Shown one piece after another: positions 24,979-27,142 of a stretch of DNA of 27,142 bases. Both the position numbers and the translations under genes were made by a program. Source of the DNA: Clostridiaceae bacterium (GTDB taxonomy: Bacteria; Bacillota; Clostridia; Oscillospirales; Acutalibacteraceae); the NCBI GenBank assembly GCA_016296885.1, contig JAEDHT010000024.1:1-27142 (forward strand). Direction: 5' to 3'. Below the pieces are notes generated by a model that ran no database searches, had not been told where the DNA came from, and saw only the letters and a program-made list of their open reading frames with translations. The first letter of the stretch is position 1, and each line of letters begins with the position of its first letter.

Positions 24979-25574
24979 TTATGTGGTATTATCATCAGGT
25001 TTAGGCAACAGACAACTTCCACAATCGAATTCAGGTGCTATTTCACATTCATTTGTACTTCTGTTTACAAGAAATCCCCAGTTGCCGTTGTGTCTGTCGA
25101 AATTACAGAGTAAGGCATCAACTACAAATAAATTCCAAAAATGTTCTAATAAATTTTTAGAATTTACAAAGTTTTGTTTCTCTATGCTCTCAAGAACATC
25201 AGATAATTCTGTGCCTGTTCCGTTGTGTTCGGAATCAATAATTGTATTCTTAATTGAGCAAAAATCATAGAACACACTACCGTCAGATGTGAAGTCTTTG
25301 CAGGCACAAACTGTTTTAACTTTGCCGTTGACCGTAAATGTACCGAGAAAAGTTTCCTGTGCTTTTATACCGATTAAATTGAAAATACTACTGCAATATG
25401 TTCGCTTATACAAAACTGTTTGTATACGATAATTCTGTTGGTTTTTTGGTAGCAAATGGAGGGAATTTCAACATATATTCTTCGCCGTTGTACTCAACAG
25501 CAATCTTCTTTCCGTTAGCTCCGTTATAAGCTTTTTACTAATACTCTTTTGCAATTTGTAAAGTCTATACTCAT
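24979..25574 (-). pseudogene. HipA/CtkA-like kinase toxin gene, broken and truncated
   Basis: The minus strand encodes a HipA-like serine/threonine kinase of the CtkA kind. Recognisable pieces are MSIDFTNC, KAYNGANGKKIAVEYNGEE, YMLKFPPFA, QETFLGTF, NFDRHNGNWGFL (catalytic Asp and Asn region) and APEFDCGSCLLP (metal-binding Asp region). Three indels break the frame: an extra base in the T5 run at 25532-25536 (plus strand), about two extra bases near 25407-25411, and a missing base near 25393-25395. The frame stops at 24979, right after the metal motif, so the C-terminal lobe of roughly 100 residues is absent; the hairpin group lies 26 bases beyond. The ATG at 25574 has GAGGAGG inside the last codons of the antitoxin gene, 4 bases from its stop, which marks a toxin-antitoxin pair. 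It should be inactive. Confidence 0.82.
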
Positions 25575-25578
25575 ACTA

Positions 25579-26001
25579 TTACCTCCTCAAATATTTGTCT
25601 CGTAGATATTCAGCGTGTTCGTGGGTGATGACACCCTCACTGATTTCAGCCATATTTGTACTGCCGTAAAGCTCACCCCACAAGCAATCCATTAACGTAG
25701 AATTATTTGCAAGTCCGTTTTTGAAAGTAACTAAGTCGTGCTGTAAATATTCAGGCAAACCATATTCATATGAATGCTCACGCTCGTATTGTTCCTCTCT
25801 GATTTTAATAGAATTTTCAATCAGATATTCCATTGAAACACTAAGAACCTGAGCTAATTTATATATAGTTTTGGCTGAACATTTTTCGATTTTCGTTTTA
25901 CCGTTGCATATATCATTGAGCGTTGCATGAGGCACTCCGCTTAATTTTGCAAGTCTATATTTTGTTATTCCCCTATCGTTTATTATTTGATTTATCGTCA
26001 T
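25579..26001 (-). CDS. XRE-family antitoxin/repressor paired with the kinase gene
   Basis: This 140-residue protein begins with an XRE-type helix-turn-helix (about 1-65): MTINQIINDRGITKYRLAKLS, then VPHATLNDICNGK and TIYKLAQVLSVSMEYL. A C-terminal part (about 80-140) ends in HEHAEYLRDKYLRR. In HipA-type modules the upstream XRE protein binds and silences the kinase and represses the operon. The start at 26001 has GGTGAT 5 bases upstream. Its stop is 4 bases from the kinase start. The frame is intact while its partner is destroyed, so it is now an orphan regulator; such antitoxins can persist as repressors or as protection against related toxins. Confidence 0.88.
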   Translation of the reverse strand: MTINQIINDRGITKYRLAKLSGVPHATLNDICNGKTKIEKCSAKTIYKLAQVLSVSMEYLIENSIKIREEQYEREHSYEYGLPEYLQHDLVTFKNGLANNSTLMDCLWGELYGSTNMAEISEGVITHEHAEYLRDKYLRR

Positions 26002-26017
26002 AATAATCACCATTTAT

Positions 26018-26046
26018 ATTATATCGGTATGCCGTAATAGTCTCAA
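26018..26046 (-). promoter_or_regulatory. Promoter and possible operator of the antitoxin-kinase operon
   Basis: On the minus strand TTGAGA (26041-26046) and a perfect TATAAT (26018-26023) are 17 bases apart. The spacer holds the short palindrome CGGTATGCCG (26025-26034), a suitable place for self-repression by the XRE protein. Confidence 0.65.
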
Positions 26047-26052
26047 TATTGT

Positions 26053-26082
26053 TTGTGATTTTATAATGATTATGTTTATATA
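26053..26082 (+). promoter_or_regulatory. Candidate promoter of the zinc-ribbon gene
   Basis: TTGTGA (26053-26058) and TATATA (26077-26082) are 18 bases apart on the plus strand, divergent from the antitoxin promoter and about 70 bases before the zinc-ribbon ATG. The surrounding sequence is AT-rich, so this is weak. Confidence 0.3.
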
Positions 26083-26153
26083 GGTGACAGTATAATAAAT
26101 TCTATTTTGGAACACAATAAATGGAACAATTTATTGAACAGGGAGGCTTGTTT

Positions 26154-26751
26154 ATGTGGTGTAAATCGTGTAACATTGAAACAGATGAAACTGTTTGTGA
26201 AAAATGTGGTTCACTAACAGAAGAAGATATTCCTTATTAAGTGTATTGGTGTACAAATTGTAAAGTTCCTTTAATAAAAGCGATAAATGGCGTTGATAAG
26301 GATTATTGTCCTTTGTGCGGTGACAAAAGCACGCATAAAAATGAAGTTACATATATGGCACAGGATAATGAGCATAATATTTCTTATAAAGATCCTATTA
26401 TAAAATCAATTTCATTAAAGAATAATTATGATCTTGATTTGTTCGTGAGATGTGTTCGTAGGATAAGTGAATATATGGAATTGCACAATGATATCGACAA
26501 AGTGTTGACATCTGCTCTTCTAGAAAAAACTGAAGGTCAAATGCCACGAGCAGTCGAGTTAGAATGTATTAAAATATTAAAACATATTAAAACATATTAA
26601 ATATGATATAGAGCACATTCAGAGAAATATCTCTAAACATGAAATGCAAAACAATCCATTTGAATGCAGTGAAATAATTGAAGAACTAAAATATATGCTT
26701 GCTACAATTTCTCATGCCACAGAAAAATTAATACCCGAAATAGATTATTGA
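26154..26751 (+). pseudogene. Double zinc-ribbon protein gene, broken
   Basis: From the ATG at 26154 (AGGGAGG 7 bases upstream) the frame encodes a first four-cysteine ribbon, MWCKSCNIE...VCEKCGS. A TAA follows at 26238, then in the same frame a second ribbon, YWCTNCKVP...YCPLCGD, and a helical region with FVRCVRRISEYMELH and MPRAVELECIKILKHIK. A 10-bp tandem duplication (26581-26600) shifts the frame. Reading on in the next frame restores a protein ending in YMLATISHATEKLIPEIDY and the TGA at 26749. The restored protein is about 195 residues. The ribbon pair resembles the N-terminus of clostridial proteins annotated as PAPS-reductase family, but the rest does not, so I do not assign a function. 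Confidence 0.7.
26581..26600 (+). repeat. 10-bp perfect tandem duplication
   Basis: AACATATTAA is present twice in direct succession inside the zinc-ribbon gene. Removing one copy joins the two open frames through ILKHIK-YDIEHIQ, so the duplication is the cause of the frameshift. Confidence 0.85.
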
Positions 26752-26880
26752 TGAAATATTGATTTATTAATTCATCTGTCAATAAATTAGATTTCTTTAA
26801 TTAATCATATCGAGCAATTTTACTGTTTGGGAGTACAAACAGTCTGCTTGCTGAGACTAATCAGCTAAATTTACTTCTAT
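26752..26880 (+). other. Non-coding stretch with two overlapping hairpins
   Basis: No gene is seen. ACTGTTTG (26822-26829) pairs perfectly with CAAACAGT (26836-26843), and AGTCT (26841-26845) pairs with AGACT (26854-26858). The two hairpins share three bases and exclude each other. There is no T run after either. Confidence 0.45.
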
Positions 26881-26910
26881 AAATAAAAGAGCAGGTATAA
26901 AAACCTGCTC
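26881..26910 (-). terminator. Second terminator downstream of tRNA-Pro
   Basis: GAGCAGGT (26889-26896) pairs perfectly with ACCTGCTC (26903-26910). On the minus strand it is followed by TTTTATTT. It backs up the stronger terminator at 26939-26983. Confidence 0.72.
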
Positions 26911-26938
26911 CGTACATAACGAAGAAACTCGAAATTAC

Positions 26939-26983
26939 AAAAAAATCGAGTGTCCATAACTCAAATCCGTTATGAACACTCGA
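26939..26983 (-). terminator. Terminator of tRNA-Pro / rRNA operon
   Basis: Arms of 15 bases (26946-26960 and 26969-26983) pair with one mismatch around an 8-base loop; on the minus strand seven T follow (26939-26945). It starts 2 bases after the CCA end of tRNA-Pro. Confidence 0.88.
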
Positions 26984-26985
26984 TG

Positions 26986-27062
26986 TGGTCGAGGTGACAG
27001 GACTTGAACCTGCGGCATCTTGGTCCCAAACCAAGCACTCTACCAAACTGAGTTACACCTCG
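26986..27062 (-). tRNA. tRNA-Pro (anticodon TGG)
   Basis: This is a complete 77-base tRNA with encoded CCA. The acceptor strands CGAGGTG and CACCTCG pair. The anticodon stem CTTGG/CCAAG encloses TTTGGGA, giving anticodon TGG for proline (CCA and related codons). Its 5' end touches the T run of the hairpin behind the 5S gene, leaving no room for a separate promoter, so it is probably transcribed from the rRNA operon. Confidence 0.96.
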
Positions 27063-27087
27063 AAAAAAAGCCACCACTTAGGTGGCT
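27063..27087 (-). terminator. Hairpin between 5S rRNA and tRNA-Pro
   Basis: AGCCACC (27069-27075) pairs with GGTGGCT (27081-27087), and seven T follow on the minus strand (27063-27069, the last inside the stem). It has the form of a terminator, but tRNA-Pro starts at the very next base, so it may be leaky or act as a processing site. Confidence 0.6.
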
Positions 27088-27088
27088 A

Positions 27089-27142
27089 TGTTGGCATCTT
27101 CCTATTTTCCCGGGCCGTCACCAGCCAAGTATCTTCGGCACT
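27089..27142 (-). rRNA. rrf: 5S ribosomal RNA, 3' half (partial)
   Basis: The minus strand reads GCCGAAGATACTTGGCTGG, then the helix IV region with CCCGGGAAAATAGG, and the terminal strand GATGCCAACA. These are the conserved features of the 3' half of 5S rRNA in Firmicutes. The 5' half lies beyond the window edge. The exact 3' end is uncertain by a base or two. It implies that a 23S gene lies further right. Confidence 0.88.

Noticed and set aside
1..27142. CRISPR array, transposase, integrase or phage genes
   Set aside because: I looked for regularly spaced direct repeats and for recognisable recombinase motifs on both strands and saw none.

Overview
The window looks like a low-GC Gram-positive gut Clostridium, most likely Ruminococcus or a close Oscillospiraceae relative. 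The evidence is a bacterial V-type ATPase operon in place of an F-type one, Clostridia-style tRNA and 5S genes, a YunB-type sporulation gene, and two genes whose products end in type I dockerins, the plug modules of cellulosome-like complexes. The genus is an inference.

Layout. 1-351: three tRNA genes on the minus strand (Ser, Leu, Thr; Thr runs off the edge) behind a near-consensus promoter. 492-1238: yebC. 1590-10408: a nine-gene V-ATPase operon on the minus strand, order G/H-I-K-E-C-F-A-B-D, all frames intact. The K rotor subunit keeps the full set of Na+ ligands known from Enterococcus hirae. The operon is split by a 175-base gap between F and A that holds palindromes and a promoter-like pair. 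10701-11939: enolase. On the plus strand follow an EamA-type transporter, a NusG domain II protein, a Gx-family membrane protein (12084-13997), and prfB with no programmed frameshift (14082-15206). Then come a small putative membrane protein, a secreted papain-like protease with a dockerin (15591-17309), and yunB on the minus strand (17357-17995).

From about 18.1 to 26.75 kb the character changes. A TetR regulator (18342-19043) sits directly upstream of a 5.7-kb gene for a secreted, multi-domain, dockerin-tipped surface protein. That gene is broken by three one-base deletions and three in-frame stop codons. After a run of three strong hairpins come a HipA/CtkA-like kinase toxin gene, broken by three indels and cut short at its 3' end, and its intact XRE-type antitoxin. 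Next is a double zinc-ribbon gene broken by a stop codon and a 10-bp tandem duplication. The left edge holds the tail of another lost gene with its own terminator. No core gene in the first 18 kb is disrupted, so sequencing error is an unlikely explanation; this looks like a decaying accessory island. It ends next to a tRNA-Pro gene and the 3' half of a 5S rRNA gene, the downstream end of an rRNA operon on the minus strand.

I found no CRISPR array, no intact transposase or integrase, and no system I could defend as wholly new. The most useful observations are the reconstructed dockerin surface protein with its exact 68-residue repeat, the likely Na+ specificity and two-part structure of the V-ATPase operon, and the toxin/antitoxin remnant.
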